This document shows, piece by piece, positions 49,127 through 61,498 of a DNA stretch of 64,000 nucleotides. Made by a program: the position numbers and the translations under genes. Below the pieces are notes generated by a model. The model saw only the letters and a program-made list of their open reading frames with translations. It was not told the DNA's origin and searched no databases. This stretch comes from Atkinsonella hypoxylon. Its lineage: Eukaryota; Ascomycota; Sordariomycetes; Hypocreales; Clavicipitaceae. The stretch lies in the NCBI GenBank assembly GCA_000729835.1, contig JFHB01000074.1, positions 62,001 through 126,000 of the forward strand, in the 5' to 3' direction. The first letter of the stretch is position 1, and each line of letters begins with the position of its first letter.

Positions 49127-50963
49127 ATGACAATCCTGTGCCTTACAAGTTTATTTGCCCTATCACTGTCAGCATACGCATGGCCCCAAATTCGAGATGG
49201 ATCAGAGCTGTTCGGGAAAGAGATCACTAAGAGAGACATGATGTCAAGCGTGTTCTCCAGGAATTTGCCAGTCGTTGATACGTCGGCTTCAACAGGAACT
49301 CTGCCTGTACCACGAGTATCGAGACGTGACGCCTTGGGCAACTCGCCAGAAGGCGAGGTGGAAATACCAAAACGAGGACTTCCAGTCGTTCACGTATCCT
49401 CAGGTCTTTTGACATTGCCGGTTGTCCACGTTGCACAACCTGCTTTGCATCGAAGAGGGGTGGAGGTGAGCCTCGAAAACCGATCTGATATAGCATACTA
49501 TGCTCAGCGTAAGTAGCAATATTCTACCTGCAAGTAGCTAAAGAGGACCCAATTCAGGGCGGAACAGGTACCATTCATACTCTTCTTGATGGCTAACGAG
49601 AAATACAAAAAAAAAAAAGTCGACATCGGAAATCCTCCCCAACAGGTTTTCGCTCAGCTAGACACCGGCTCGTTCGAGCTCTGGGTCAACCCAGACTGTC
49701 AAACCCTGGAGGCAGCAAACAAGCAATTCTGTCAAGCTGTAGGCAACTACAATCCCTCAAAATCAGCCACATCCAAGGTGAGCAATCTCAGCACGGAGCT
49801 GCAGTATGGCATCGGATCCGCCCAAATCAAATATGTCCTCGACGACGTCGCCCTCACGACATCCCAGCAGCAGATGAAGCAAATCCAGTTCGGCGTAGCC
49901 CAGTCCACCAAGGATCAATTTTCCGGCATCCTAGGCCTAGGGCACGGCATCGGCATCAACACAGCCTATAAGAACTTTGTAGATCAGCTCGCCGACCAGG
50001 GAGTCACCAAAACGAAGGCGTACAGCATCGCACTGGGAAGCAAGTCCGACAAATCAGGTGTTATAGTATTTGGCGGTGTCGACACGGGCAAATTCTCCGG
50101 TACGCTTGCGCCGCTACCTCTGATCCCCGCGGATAAAACATCTGACGGCGTCACGAGATTCTGGATCACGTTGAACTCCATACAGCATACTCCGGCAAGC
50201 GGGCAGCAGTCGACATTGACGAACTCGTCCCTGCCAGTGTTCCTAGATACAGGCGCCACGCTCACGCTCTTGCCGCCGACGCTGGCGGACAGCGTGGCGC
50301 AAAAGATGGGGGCGTCACAAGCGGATAGCAACGGGCTCTACAATGTCGCCTGTGAGCAGGCTAACACAGACGGCACCGTGGATTTCAACTTTGACGGCGT
50401 AACGATCCGGGTCCCGTACAAGGAGCTTATTCGACAGGTTGCCGACTCGCCACCGAGCTGCTCCTTGGGGATCATGTCAAGTACCTCATTTAACTTGCTG
50501 GGTGATACATTCTTGCGGTCTGCCTATGGTGAGTTCCAGTGCCATCTTTGTTCTTAATGTCATAGTTAGTTATCAAAGCCTCTATCCCAGCCTGTTGGCC
50601 AGTGCGTTCGGTCAAGAGCGCACGTTGATGCCTAATTATCCTCACGTCTTTCCCATCGACTCGACTCGTCAGCAGTGCCAGAGAGCAGAAGGTTCACTAA
50701 CCCCCATTCCACCAGTCGTATTCGACATCTCCCATAACATGACCTACATGGCTCCCTACTCCAACTGCGGCACCTCGCCGCAACCGATAGACACGACGAC
50801 CAACGTGACGTCACTGGTTGGGGCGTGCAGTGGTCAAAACCGGACATCCAACGGCAGACCAGGGAACAATGGGAACAGCAGAACCGCGGGCAGCCCGCCT
50901 CGCATGGGTTGGGGTTGGACTGGCGTTCTAGGAGCATTGGCAGCAACGAGCTTGATACTTTGA
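49127..50963 (+). CDS. Secreted, probably GPI-anchored aspartyl protease (yapsin-like)
   Basis: Exons 49127-49508, 49620-50528 and 50716-50963 give 512 aa. The signal peptide is near residues 1-18 (LCLTSLFALSLSAYA). The pro-region has Lys-Arg and Arg-Arg pairs and the near-repeat LPVVHV. The mature part has both catalytic motifs, DTGSFELW (Asp142) and DTGATLTLLP (Asp337), and a flap-like QYGIGSA. The C-terminus is Ser/Asn/Gly-rich and ends in a hydrophobic stretch (WTGVLGALAATSLIL), the usual GPI-signal pattern. It would process or degrade proteins at the cell surface. The first intron ends in a run of 12 A before AAG, a weak acceptor, but it is the one that restores AQLDIGNPPQQ. The convergent neighbour is a secreted lactonase-like protein. 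Confidence 0.9.
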
Positions 50964-51348
50964 CGGGACACTTTCCTTCGTTTCAAGATGACAGACTTTT
51001 CATTGGCGGCAGCATCTCAGATGGGTTTGGCATCAGCGTGAGCACACCAGGAATAGAAGAAGCAATTTTAGAAATCAAAACTTCACTCGTCGAAGAAAGA
51101 AGTTTACCCAATGCATGCAAGATTCATCAACGACATCTACTAGACTTGAACATGACCTATCCATCTACCACCCATATGCAAGCATATTTGAAGTCAAACT
51201 CAGCCCTCACATATGCATAATACAGAAAAGAAAAGATTTAAATTCTTACACTTCAGCCCATCTTTCTCTCCACGTCTAGAGTCCCAGAGCAGGACATCTA
51301 ATAGAAACCTCGAGTCACGTTGGTTTTCCCTTTGCCCACAAGTTGTCC
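50964..51348. other. Convergent intergenic region
   Basis: Holds the 3' flanks of the aspartyl protease (+) and the beta-propeller protein (-). No feature recognised. Confidence 0.55.
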
Positions 51349-52512
51349 TCACGCAATCTGCTTGATATAAGCAGGGCCCTTTCCTCCAGGGAACTGGCTC
51401 GCCGCAATACTAGCAACAGGCTTCTCCGCCAGCGTGCCATCCTGGTTCCTCCTGAGCGCCACGACACCAACCTCCCCGCCCTGGTTGCCCACAAGAAGCG
51501 TCTGGCCATCGGAAGCAATGCTGAACATGCGCGGCAGCGTGCCCCCCGTGGACGTCAAGCCGACCAGCTTCAGCTCCAGCTTCTGCTTGCTACAGCCGGA
51601 GCCCTTGCCGCCGCCGACCTTGAAATTGGCAATGGAGTCCGTCGCGCCGGAGAGCCGGTTCGAGACGTACACGTTCTTGTTGTCCGGGGCGATGACGAGT
51701 TCGCCCGCCGCCGCCTTGGCGGGGGTGGTGCCGCTAAAGGTCGATAGGCTCTGCTCGCTCTTGAACTCGATGCCCTTTTCGCCGCCGTATGTGAGGGAGT
51801 AGACGTTGACAAGGTTCTTGATCTCGCAGAGTACGATGTAGTGGGTGGCCTTGGCGGCGCCAACGGGGAAGAAGGCGCCGTGTCGGGGTCCGCACCCGGC
51901 CGGCTCGACGGGGACATGGTTGACGATATTGAAGGCGTCCGCCGTGCTGTCGAGCACGAGGATCCGGTCTGCGCCGAGGTCGTTGACGGCGAAGAACCTG
52001 CCCGTCGGGTCCAGCACAGCCTGGTGCGGATGGGCAGCAGCCTGGCGCTCCTTGTCCGGGCCGGGCTTGTCGGTCGACTTGACGTTCTTGAGGAGCTTCA
52101 GGCCGCCGTTGGACGTGTCGTACACGTCGACGGAGGCGCTTCCGTACGCCGCGCCAAGCATGCGGGTGCGGTCCTTGTTGAACTCCAGATGGACCACGCC
52201 CTGGGCGCAGGAGGTGTTGGTCTTGTGCTCAATCTTGTTTCCGGCCAGGTCAATGGTGAATAGGTGCGAACTGGCGCCGTTCTCGTCCACGGCGTACAAC
52301 CGGTCGGGCTGCGAGTAGGCCATCCACGTGGCTGCGATGCCGACCGACTTGTTCTGCGCAATGTTGAACTTGGCGCCGTCGAAGTCAGCCAGCAGGATGC
52401 CGTCTCCAGAGGACATGAGGATCTTGGCCGCGTCTGCTCTGGGGACAGCCATGTCTCGGGGCAGTGAGGCAGCGGCGGCAGTGCCGGCAAAGATGAGGAG
52501 GTCCTTCAACAT
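51349..52512 (-). CDS. Secreted lactonase-type seven-bladed beta-propeller protein
   Basis: A single exon of 387 aa from the ATG at 52512; the frame is open upstream but Lys-rich and is leader sequence. A signal peptide (MLKDLLIFAGTAAAASL) comes first. The rest shows repeated blades with motifs such as GVVHLEFNKDRTRML, HPHQAVLDPTGRFFAVNDLG, ELVIAPDNKNVYVSNR and MFSIASDGQTLLVGNQGG. This is the lactonase/3-carboxymuconate cyclase-like family related to bacterial 6-phosphogluconolactonase (Pgl). Fungal secreted members have unknown substrates, so an enzymatic role is not assured. The 5' leader holds two long A-runs (T-runs on the + strand at 52519-52546). Confidence 0.87.
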   Translation of the reverse strand: MLKDLLIFAGTAAAASLPRDMAVPRADAAKILMSSGDGILLADFDGAKFNIAQNKSVGIAATWMAYSQPDRLYAVDENGASSHLFTIDLAGNKIEHKTNTSCAQGVVHLEFNKDRTRMLGAAYGSASVDVYDTSNGGLKLLKNVKSTDKPGPDKERQAAAHPHQAVLDPTGRFFAVNDLGADRILVLDSTADAFNIVNHVPVEPAGCGPRHGAFFPVGAAKATHYIVLCEIKNLVNVYSLTYGGEKGIEFKSEQSLSTFSGTTPAKAAAGELVIAPDNKNVYVSNRLSGATDSIANFKVGGGKGSGCSKQKLELKLVGLTSTGGTLPRMFSIASDGQTLLVGNQGGEVGVVALRRNQDGTLAEKPVASIAASQFPGGKGPAYIKQIA

Positions 52513-54714
52513 GGTTAGTCCTTTTTTTTTTCTTTTTTTTTTTTTTCCCTCCTCTCGCAGGGAAAAATAAAATAAAATAAAAAGCCGATTCCGATATGAG
52601 TGGAGTTGTCCGAGTGAAAAGGAGTATAACACAAGAACACGAAGTAGAGAAGTTCGCCTCTACGGGGCAAAAAAAAAAAAAAAATTCTAGTCAAGGGTGA
52701 AACCGAAGAACCAGTCTTCTTAACGTCGCAAGTCAAAAAAAAAAAAAGTAGAAAAAGATCAAGTGGTGAAGATTGATTGAGGGAGCAAGGTCAGGCGCGC
52801 TTGCTCTCTATAGTTTATACAAATTTCAAATATGCTGCATCAACGTGGCAGCAGACAGAACCAGCCAACTTTAATCTTAGCCAAATGCTAGAGAGATCAA
52901 AGGGAACAGGGGGGGGGGGGACAAAGCGAGAATGAAGCACGATTTTGAACCGGATGAACCGGACAAACGAGCTGGATCAACGCTTACTTATACTGCGGCT
53001 CTTGTCCGTGCGTGAAGAAACCGCCCTGTTCATCCGGAAAAAAACCCTAAAAGTGAGAAGCGATGCATGAAACCAGTGGGTGTACAGGGGTGTACAGTAA
53101 ATCTCAGGTCCAGCCTATGTGTGCATTGGTCCAGAGCGGAGCCAGAGCCAGAGCGGGTGTAGATTTAGGCAGAAGAGTATATACCCCAGCATATACTCAG
53201 CATATGCTAATTACACAGTATTAATTTCTAAGCAAGAGATCTAGAGTGCAATTCTATAGCACTATACCACTAGATACTAGTGCACTATACCACTGGATAT
53301 TAGTGCATATACCACTAAATATTAGTGCATTATATTACTATACCACTAGATATTAGTGCATATACCACTAAATTCGCACTAATATACTGGGCATATGCTA
53401 CACGCTTCACCGCCTGCTATTCTGGCCAGAAATACACCCTTTTTGGCTCCGCTCTGGACCAATCAATGCACACATAGGCTGGACCTGAGATTTACTGGAA
53501 CCCCCGAAACGGGTCAGATCCGAGAGACAACGATCAAACCCAACGAGGTTAAGGGGCGGAGGTCGGAATAGCAAGAACGCGACAGGGTCGGACTTGGGGG
53601 CGGGAATGGAAGAAATGACGAACAGGGTGCCATTTTGTCAGACCTTGCTTGCGCACGACGCTTTTCATTTGCTGTAAGCGTTTGTTCCTTCCTGACGGTT
53701 CGGTCGCACAGGCGCGTGATGCAACGTCATGAACAAGGGGCGCAGGAAAAACGAGGCAAGATAAGATGTCTGGTGCGTTTCGCTTTGATTTCACGATCCT
53801 TGGAAGGGGGGGCGAACAATTGGTCGAGAGAGCTTGACGGGGTTCCGTTGCAGTTGCAGGCAGGCAGGCATGCATCGGGTCTGCCGAATGACGACGACCC
53901 GAATGCGATAGAAGCTGCGTGCGTGGCCGTGATTGGAGCCTACAGCGAGCTTGCTTGTTTCACATTCCAAGATTCAAGGTTGTCGGGAGTAAAATTCATC
54001 GCGTGGCCGATGGAGCAACAGCAGCAAAGGCATCAACCAACCAACAGTCCCCCCGTCCACCACAGCCAATCACAGGGTGAAGTCAAACACCAGACACCAG
54101 TCAATACATAGCCCCATGGTCAAAGCCGACACTAAATGTCCATATCAAGGTGAAAACCACGCTTTTTCGCTCATTACAATTTAGGTACTTCGTTATAAAA
54201 TCGCAAAACGCGGGCAAAGCTCCGTTTGCCTGAACAATAGGGCAAAACAGGTCTTGAATAATGCACATTCGTCGAGGCATGCATGGTTTCAATCCCAGCA
54301 AATAAACTCCTCCATTATTAAGAACATATCCCATGTTTCATCGCGTCCAATTCAAGTGTGGCGAGAATCCAATCATGGCCCAGACTCCGTGTTAATGACT
54401 CAAAGTGGTAATGGCCCGGTTGGGCATGATGTGAGTGAATCCCGGCTCTGGAGATGAACTGGAATTCTGAACCGTGTTTGCGTCTACTTCTGTAGATGCT
54501 TAGCAAGGCATTGCTATAACGCCGGTTCCGGTTGGCAGTCGAAGAAACCGAAGCCGTCTTCAGCAAAGCGTCATTGTCGCGCAATGCCGATAGCAGTTGG
54601 CAGGCCGGTTACAATCCGCATTTGCTTTGTGAACTACCCTCACGTGTCTCCAAGACCACAACAAACGTTCGAGAAAGAAGAGAAGGAAGCCAATGCAGGT
54701 AATCGATTGCACAC
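52513..54714. other. Intergenic region with a TIR element
   Basis: Starts with the A-rich leader and promoter of the beta-propeller gene, has a G-run near 52910-52920, then the TIR element at 53095-53497. The rest up to the Crh gene's stop codon holds frames without family resemblance (for example 53635-54111, which lacks an ATG start). Confidence 0.55.
53095..53497. mobile_element. MITE-like element with about 50-bp TIRs
   Basis: The 50 bp at 53095-53144 match the reverse complement of 53444-53497, with only a 4-bp ATTG insertion in the right copy. The ends start CAGTAAATCTCAGG. The 403-bp element has no gene. Its interior is AT-rich and carries about five diverged copies (53263-53377) of a roughly 23-bp unit with core ATACCACTAGATATTAGTGC, differing mostly by transitions. 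This is typical of a non-autonomous DNA transposon. The TIRs differ from those of the 21-kb element, so it is a different family. No target-site duplication is evident. Confidence 0.78.
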
Positions 54715-56116
54715 TCATAGCCAGTACAGCGCAACGCCAGCTATGATCATGGCCAGCGCACTAGCACTCGCCTTGCTGCCGTTACTTTTGCCGTTGCCGT
54801 CTTTTTCGTTACTGCTCCCGCCAGTGCAGTCTTGGTTGAAAGAGTTTGGCGGGCAATTGCTTGAGGAGGCTCCTGAACCTGAGCCACTGGAGCCGCCTGA
54901 TGAAGATCCGCTGGAGCCAGCATCATCACCGCTACTATGATCTTGTCCGGAAGCGCCGTTGCCGCCACCCGGGATAGTTGCCACCGACTGCTGGGGTGAA
55001 GAGCCACTCTGGGAGGCAGATGCACTGTCCTTCTTCGTGTCGAATCCAGTGCCCTCGAAGGAACCGAGGACCGTGTCCCCGTTCCCGTCAACGACAGTGT
55101 TATTGGTTGCCGTGATACTGTTGTAGGTATAGCTTTTGTTCTTGTTTGTACCAAGTCCGTTCGTTGCTTTATAGCACTGGATGCTGACTTCGGCGACTGT
55201 GGCGTAAAAGTAGCCCACGTTCTTGACATCAGCGGCATCCCAGTCTATAGGACCACCAGCCCAGTCGACGGTGCCCTTGGCGTTGGAAGCAGCACCGCCG
55301 GGCCAGATGGAGAGCTGGACACGAGCTGGGGTCTGCGGGTACATCCAGCTCTGCGAGGTCTCATTCCATGTGTCCTGACGCCGCTTGGTACGGCCGACCT
55401 GACCATCAACGAGCCACTCAATTTTGTCAGGAGTCCATCGAATCTCGTAATCGTGGAAGTTGTTGAAAGTATCGGACAAGGAAATGTTGCCGGAGTTGTG
55501 ATAGTCAGTAATGCCTTGGAAGTAATAATTGGTCTGAGCAGTCCCGAGATCCACGCCAACAAACTCGTAGTCGATTTCATCCTTGACGTCGGAGAGGAGG
55601 ATAAAGGCAGTCACCACACCCTGACCGCGAGATGTCTTGAATCTGGCCTTGACATTTCCGTACCACATGTACGTGGTGGATGCGAGAACAGTGCCAACGC
55701 TGTTCTTGGGCATGGTCAGCAGAACATTTCCATTCAGGGATGCGGGTTCGCCTTGAGCGACCCAATCCTTCTTGGTCGAGTCGCCGAGGTATTTACTGAT
55801 GTCGACAATGCTATCTAGGGTTGTGAATTTGGTGGTTCGATCCTCGCAAACCGGCGCGGGAACACAAGACGAAAGGTTGTATGACATGCGGGGATCGCAG
55901 CCACCCAAACAATATGCACCAACACCGCATTCGCCATATTCTATGCATATGGGTCAGCTGCATCAGGACTCATGCGCGGTCTGTACCACAAGTCAGATTG
56001 GCCGACTTACGAGAACAACAAGGCGCATCCTGCGGGCATTTGTTGGCAAGAGAGCACGTTGTAGCCAAGGCGGACGAAGCCCTCAGCAAGGTGACGAGAG
56101 CGACGGGGCGCAACAT
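54715..56116 (-). CDS. GPI-anchored Crh-type cell-wall transglycosylase (GH16)
   Basis: Exons 56116-56011 and 55940-54715 give 443 aa; the intron is 70 bp. Signal peptide MLRPVALVTLLRASSALA, then a Cys-rich, chitin-binding-like segment (about residues 22-52, with CCSQYGECGVGAYCLGGC) split by the intron. The GH16 domain follows, with the catalytic signature DEIDYEFVG (Glu157, Asp159, Glu161). It ends in a long Ser/Gly-rich stalk and a hydrophobic C-terminus (SALAMIIAGVALYWL), as for a GPI anchor. Crh1/Crh2-type enzymes transfer chitin onto beta-glucan and so crosslink the wall. Length and all catalytic residues look intact. Confidence 0.95.
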
Positions 56117-57867
56117 GTTGGCCGCGGAAAACAAAACCAGATTCGAACCAAGAGACGTCTTTTCTGTCGATGTGTTTTGAACTATTTCTGAACGATGCGA
56201 GAGGCTCTTCGGATGTAGTGCACCACAGAGTAGCGACCGAATATTCGACGAATTTCGGGAAAGAAGAGCGCGTCCTTTATTGAATTAGAGATTAAGTATG
56301 ATTAGGCGATTGAATCGGAAGGAGGACTCGGGGAAAGTGCCATATAAGATTAAGAACCGAGATACTGAGAAGCTGATGAAAGAGAAGCGAAAGTAGTTGG
56401 TCGTCTAGGCACAATTGAAAATCCAATCAAGAAGAATAACGAGGTCGACGGGCAGGACGTCGATTTCCTCTCCCAAGAACCCAAGAGCCCACACAGGAAC
56501 GAGCGAGTATGGGCTGTTTATTTTATGTCAACGCAGGGATTGGGAGGACCAAAGGAAGCGCGTGGGAAATGAAGAAACTGAGCTAGCCGAGGGCGAGGAC
56601 GCACGCGAGGCGGATGGCGGAAACAGGGCCAACCGCGTACCTCTGGTCTCTGGTGGTCTGTTTGCCTGTACTCGGACCAGACTATTATTAGAGCCAGACC
56701 CATATTCCCGTACATACAGCATAAGCTTACGGAGTATTCATTGCCAGGCTCTTTTAACGTTCCGATATGCGACTTGCCAAGCCCCACCAAGCTAGTAGTC
56801 ACTAGTTAGTGCTTCACCGTCAGCCTGGTCTAGTAAAGCACCAAGAAGCCCCAGCAGAGCACAGTCACTAGTTAGTCCAAATACCAACTACCTCCTCTAG
56901 CTAATCTGTAACGCTAATGCATCGGGCACGCTAGCCTAGGCAACGTTTTCCCAAGTCACCAGACGCGCGGTGCGTCCGCACGCAGGTAGTACAACGGTGG
57001 AATGAAGGCGTGACGTGACAATCCGTCTGAGCTGTGTGGTCCGCCGCTAGCTAACTAACTACCTAGGTAACTAAACTAACTAGTTAGTGGCTACCAAGGT
57101 AGGTAGAGGTAGGTAGTTGGGTAGGGGAAGGGGTCATGCAATGCATCCACCAATCATGTTATCAGGAGAAAAAGAATTAATTTACCGGGGGGTCCTCTGT
57201 CGGACGGCAGGGCATCCCAGGCCGAAATGCACGTTCGTTTGAGCCACGTACGTACGGAATACATATATGTGTGCACGTGCATGTCAAATTACGCGACGCG
57301 ACCCCACTGCCAAATGTATCGGCCTATGTTGACTTTTCCTTGACGGACCAGTAAAACTTCCACACCGATCCACTAGTTTAGACCAATGAAAGCATGGAAT
57401 GACCATAGCGCATCAATCAGCTATTCGCTTTTTACAAGTTACAAAACCTGATCTTGAATCCAACTGCTATTAAGATGATTGTTGTTATTATTTTATGACC
57501 GTGGTGTCTTGGGAGTTCCACCGCATGAAGTATCCTATCCACCTTCAGATACAAGGACCTGAGGATACAGGCGGAGACAACGATACTTCTCAACGGTGTG
57601 TGGAGTCGGTGGTCAGATTATCTCTCATTTACTGGCGTGTCCACTGAGTGGTTAAGAGCCTCGCGGATCCTACATATCATCCTTTTTTTTTTTTCTCTTT
57701 TTTTTTTTTTTTAAATGGTGGAATACGAACAAGGCTTGGCTGCGTGTGTGTTTGGGGAGAAGATTGAAGATTCCATTCGTACAGTGCTGCGAGCAAAAAG
57801 GCCAGTAAACCCTTCCTACACTAGGAATGAATTGACTTATAATTCTTGCTGGAGACGCACTTCACCC
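56117..57867. other. Intergenic region, Crh promoter and Dbp9 3' side
   Basis: The Crh leader and promoter come first. Around 56775-56880 two related segments share GTCACTAGTTAGT. Near 57058-57120 lies a CCTAGG/TAACTA-rich patch, and near 57682-57713 two T-runs. No gene is supported. Confidence 0.5.
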
Positions 57868-59946
57868 TCACTTCGTCTTGCGCTTAGCCTTAAATGTCTT
57901 CAGAGGATCCCCTTTCCTCCCGCGCTTAAAGGTCCTTCCTTTTCGATGACTACGTAACTTGCCCGATTTTCTCAATGGCACAAACCCAATGTCGTCTGCT
58001 GTTAAGCCCTTCTTTCCGTCTTTGGGCAATAAATATTCTGGAACGTGCCTCAGGTGAGGCTGTTGTCTTGCTGTTCTTAATTCTCCGTCGTGGCGAAGAT
58101 GATTGATCTCGGCGGGGTTTTCTTCAAAGTATCTGCACCTCGGATATTAGTAGGAGAATCTCGGCAACTACAAGAACGAAGAACCAAAAAAAAAAGAAGA
58201 AGAAAGAAAGAAAGAAAGAGTGTAAAGACATGTTGTCTCGAGCATGGCTTACCTCTTGAGCTTCTCACTCTTCAACAGCTCCTGGCGTAGTTCGCGTGTA
58301 CGGGCCTCGCGCACGGCTACTTTGGTGACCGCACGAAGAGCATCATTCATGCGATATCTGAATGCCTCCACCTGTTTTGTGTTAAAGTTGTAGGCTTTGA
58401 TTTCCTTGCCCTGCTTGGCTTGCTGCCTTGTTATTCTTGCCAAGACTTTCTCATCGTTCTCCGCACTCTGAAGCGAAGTCGGCATGTGTTTTCGGAAGAG
58501 CTCCTTGGGGACAACAAACGACAAGGCCATGCCAGCTTTGCCAGCTCGCGCCGTACGCCCAATCCTATGAGTATATGATGACGCCGATGTAGGAAGATCA
58601 AAGTTGATCACAGCAGCAACGTTTTTGAAGTCGATACCACGAGAAACACCATATTCCTTGTCGCGTTTCGAAGCCTTTCGCTTCTTCTTCTTGGCTCGTT
58701 CTGTTTCCTTCTCAGCCTCGGAATTCTTTTTTTCCCCGTCCTGTAAATCCTCATCCTCCTTTTCCTCGTCTGCTTTTTCTTCGTTGCCAAGAATCTCCTT
58801 TTCATCCGAGGCAATGATAATATCATAGACGTTACGATTGAACTCCTCGACGACGTGAATTCGCGAATTGACGGGCAGTTCCGAGTTGAGGATACAACTG
58901 CGTATGCCAAACTGTTCAAAGAAAAGCTTAAGTCGGTAGCAGCGATCAACATCTCCCACGAAGATGATGCACTTGCCCTTCACCAGCTGCAGTTTGAATA
59001 TAATATACGCTAGCAGAAATTTTTCGTCTTCTCCACACCTAAGTACCATATATTAGTAGACAGGCCAGAAGGGCCGCATTGCGGACGCACGTACTTTGTT
59101 ACCAGTTGCGTCACACCTTCTCGTTCAGCGTCCGGTTCTTCCAGATCCAGCAAAGTCGGCGCATCATCTCTGTAGAATATTTTCTTGAGCGAGTCAACTT
59201 CGGATGTGAGAGTGGCACTCATCATAATTGTCTGTATTGCCTTCGGAATGGACCATGATAGATTCTCCAGGTCCTCATCGTACCCATATGACAGAAGCAA
59301 ATCCGCCTCATCCAGCACAAGATACGTGAGCTTGTCTAGTAGAAGGGCTGACTCGTTCGACTTAACATTGTGCCATACTCTCGCCGGAGTGGATATAACA
59401 ATGTCAGGAGAAGTTGATAGTAAGGACCGTTGTACAGCATCGGATAGTTTATCGGTTAACTTGACAGTCCGGACGTCTTTGGCACAGAAAGAGGAGAACT
59501 GTTCAATGGCCTTGAAAACCTGGTCCGCAAGTTCGCGAGTCGGGACAAGAATAAGGGCCGATATTACTGCGCTAACACCGGACTATTAATCATATCAGTG
59601 AGGAGACTCGATATGATATGCGTAAAGAAATCAATCATCGTCGTCAACGTACCGCCTTTTTCTTCAAAATCCCGTTGAGTATTGGAAGAACATAAGCAGC
59701 CGTCTTTCCTGAACCTGTTTTCGATTTGCAGAGAACATCTTTTCCGTCCAGCGCTAGCGGAATTGCTTGACGCTGCACGAGAGTAGGTTTCAGAAAGTTT
59801 TGCTTGGCTACTGCTTGGACTAGGCGAGTATCTAATCCAAGATCTGCAAATGTAAGTTCAGCATCGGAGGAAAATTGGATCTTGCTGCGCTTCTGGGCTT
59901 CCGTCCCCGGTGAAGGAACCCCATTATGATCCAGCTTGCGCTTCAT
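57868..59946 (-). CDS. DBP9: DEAD-box RNA helicase Dbp9
   Basis: Four exons, 59946-59653, 59582-59095, 59038-58253 and 58132-57868, give 610 aa; introns are 70, 56 and 120 bp. The helicase motifs run in order: a Q-motif region (LTFADLGL near residue 31), SKTGSGKT (Lys81), PTRELADQ, VLDEAD (about 187-192), MMSATL, and HRIGRTARAGKAG near the C-terminal lobe. An acidic, Lys-rich insertion sits within the second lobe (EEKADEEKEDED and following), and the tail is very basic (KGRTFKRGRKGDPLKTF). The mix of motifs and the YFEENPAEINHLRHD block identify Dbp9, a nucleolar helicase for 60S ribosome assembly. The short introns and exon joins keep all motifs intact. Confidence 0.96.
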
Positions 59947-61498
59947 GCCTGCTTGACTACGGAATTGAGGGTTGTCGTCGTCGTGGTCATCCAGAAATAT
60001 GTTGGAGAATCCGCAAATTCGTTATCAGATTATCGCCTAATAAAGAAAAAAAAAAAATTTGGCCCAAGGACCACAGAGGCAATTTCAGTGGGGCAAGCCC
60101 AAGCGGGCCAGCCATTGCTGAATAGCCCAGACTTCACCAGCTTCCATGAATTTACCTACCCTACAGCTAGAGCACGACTTTATGAGAAATAACGCAGCGC
60201 TATGTTTTATAGTTTTATGAATATCGGCGTCTTTAGCCCCATAGGTTGTGAGACTCTACTCTGGGGTGGCTAGCCGCACATTATTTGGTTACCCAACACT
60301 GCGGTCACCCCTGAGCGCGAATCGAGGTTTGAGGTACCGATACCACCACCTTTACTCCCAGAATAGATCTCAGGAGGCACGTTCTGGACCCTTGCAGTGG
60401 GGCCAAGCGAGGATCGTAGGATGGTGCATGGCTTGGCATAGAAACGCGAGTACTCTGTACTCTACCCGGAAGTCACCAAGCTCATGCAGATCTGACGAGA
60501 CTACAGCTACTTCATAATGAAGCACATGCCATATCCTCTAGGGTTGGATATGGTTGCCCAGTGATCCATCGCATCTCGAGGGACCATTTGGCATAAATGA
60601 AACTTCGTACTTGGGGTATAGCTCAAGTAATGCGTTCTAGGTTTTTTGATCTGAAAGATGAAAATGGAAATCCGCGACACGGCCAAGAAATTGTCCCAGA
60701 CGTACAATACTGGACAATTGTGATTGAGCTGTTTGGAGATAGACGCGGGATCCGTCTCGCAAAACACCACATTCGTTTTGGACTCATTCACACTCAAAAC
60801 CAGTAAAGAAGAACACGAGAGAAGAAGAAAAGCACCAGACAAGTGGCTTACTGCATCGCCGTGCCAGCCTCGGATGGCAGACGCGTAAATGGCGGGCGTA
60901 CTGCCACATGTCTGCATCCTTGGTATATGTCGTCAATCAAGAGTCCAAAGCTGAGCGTATTTCCGCCCACGTCCCGTATCATCATAGCGACGCAAAGGCG
61001 TCCGACTGAAGTAGCCGCTGCGCCTCAGCTTTGAAGCAAGCAGACACCTGGGTCTAAAGCGGTATCATCTCAAAAAGTGGCACCCGTTGTGAAGATAATA
61101 ACAAGCGAACAGCCCAAAGATACACATAAAAGAGAAAACCTCCACTCAATGTCACTGAAGCTCATTGCTCTCCTCTCCCGTCCCCAGCTTTTGCAATCCG
61201 TTCTGCCAATATCGGTTTGACGTCTCTCCCCTTGGAAAACCATGGCTGTGACGCAGCCATACCTTATGTAGTAGTCCTTCAAAAACACAAACTGCATCCG
61301 TCTGTTGTCCGGTGGCATCTCGGTGAATTATATCAGATCAATTGGCTTATCAGGCCCCGAAACCGTGTTACACTGCATCCGCAGGTCATCCATTGACTTG
61401 TACTATGGGCGATACAAATCATCTAACGTAGTTGCTGCAAAGTATATTCTCTCGGGTAACATTAAATAAGACAGTTTCGCATGACTTCTCCTAGTCTC
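59947..61498. other. Intergenic region between Dbp9 and the Myb gene
   Basis: Holds the Dbp9 promoter and the 3' flank of the Myb gene. A 136-codon minus frame (60507-60917) and a 69-codon plus frame (60597-60806) overlap and match no family I know; the plus frame looks mildly protein-like. Confidence 0.45.
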
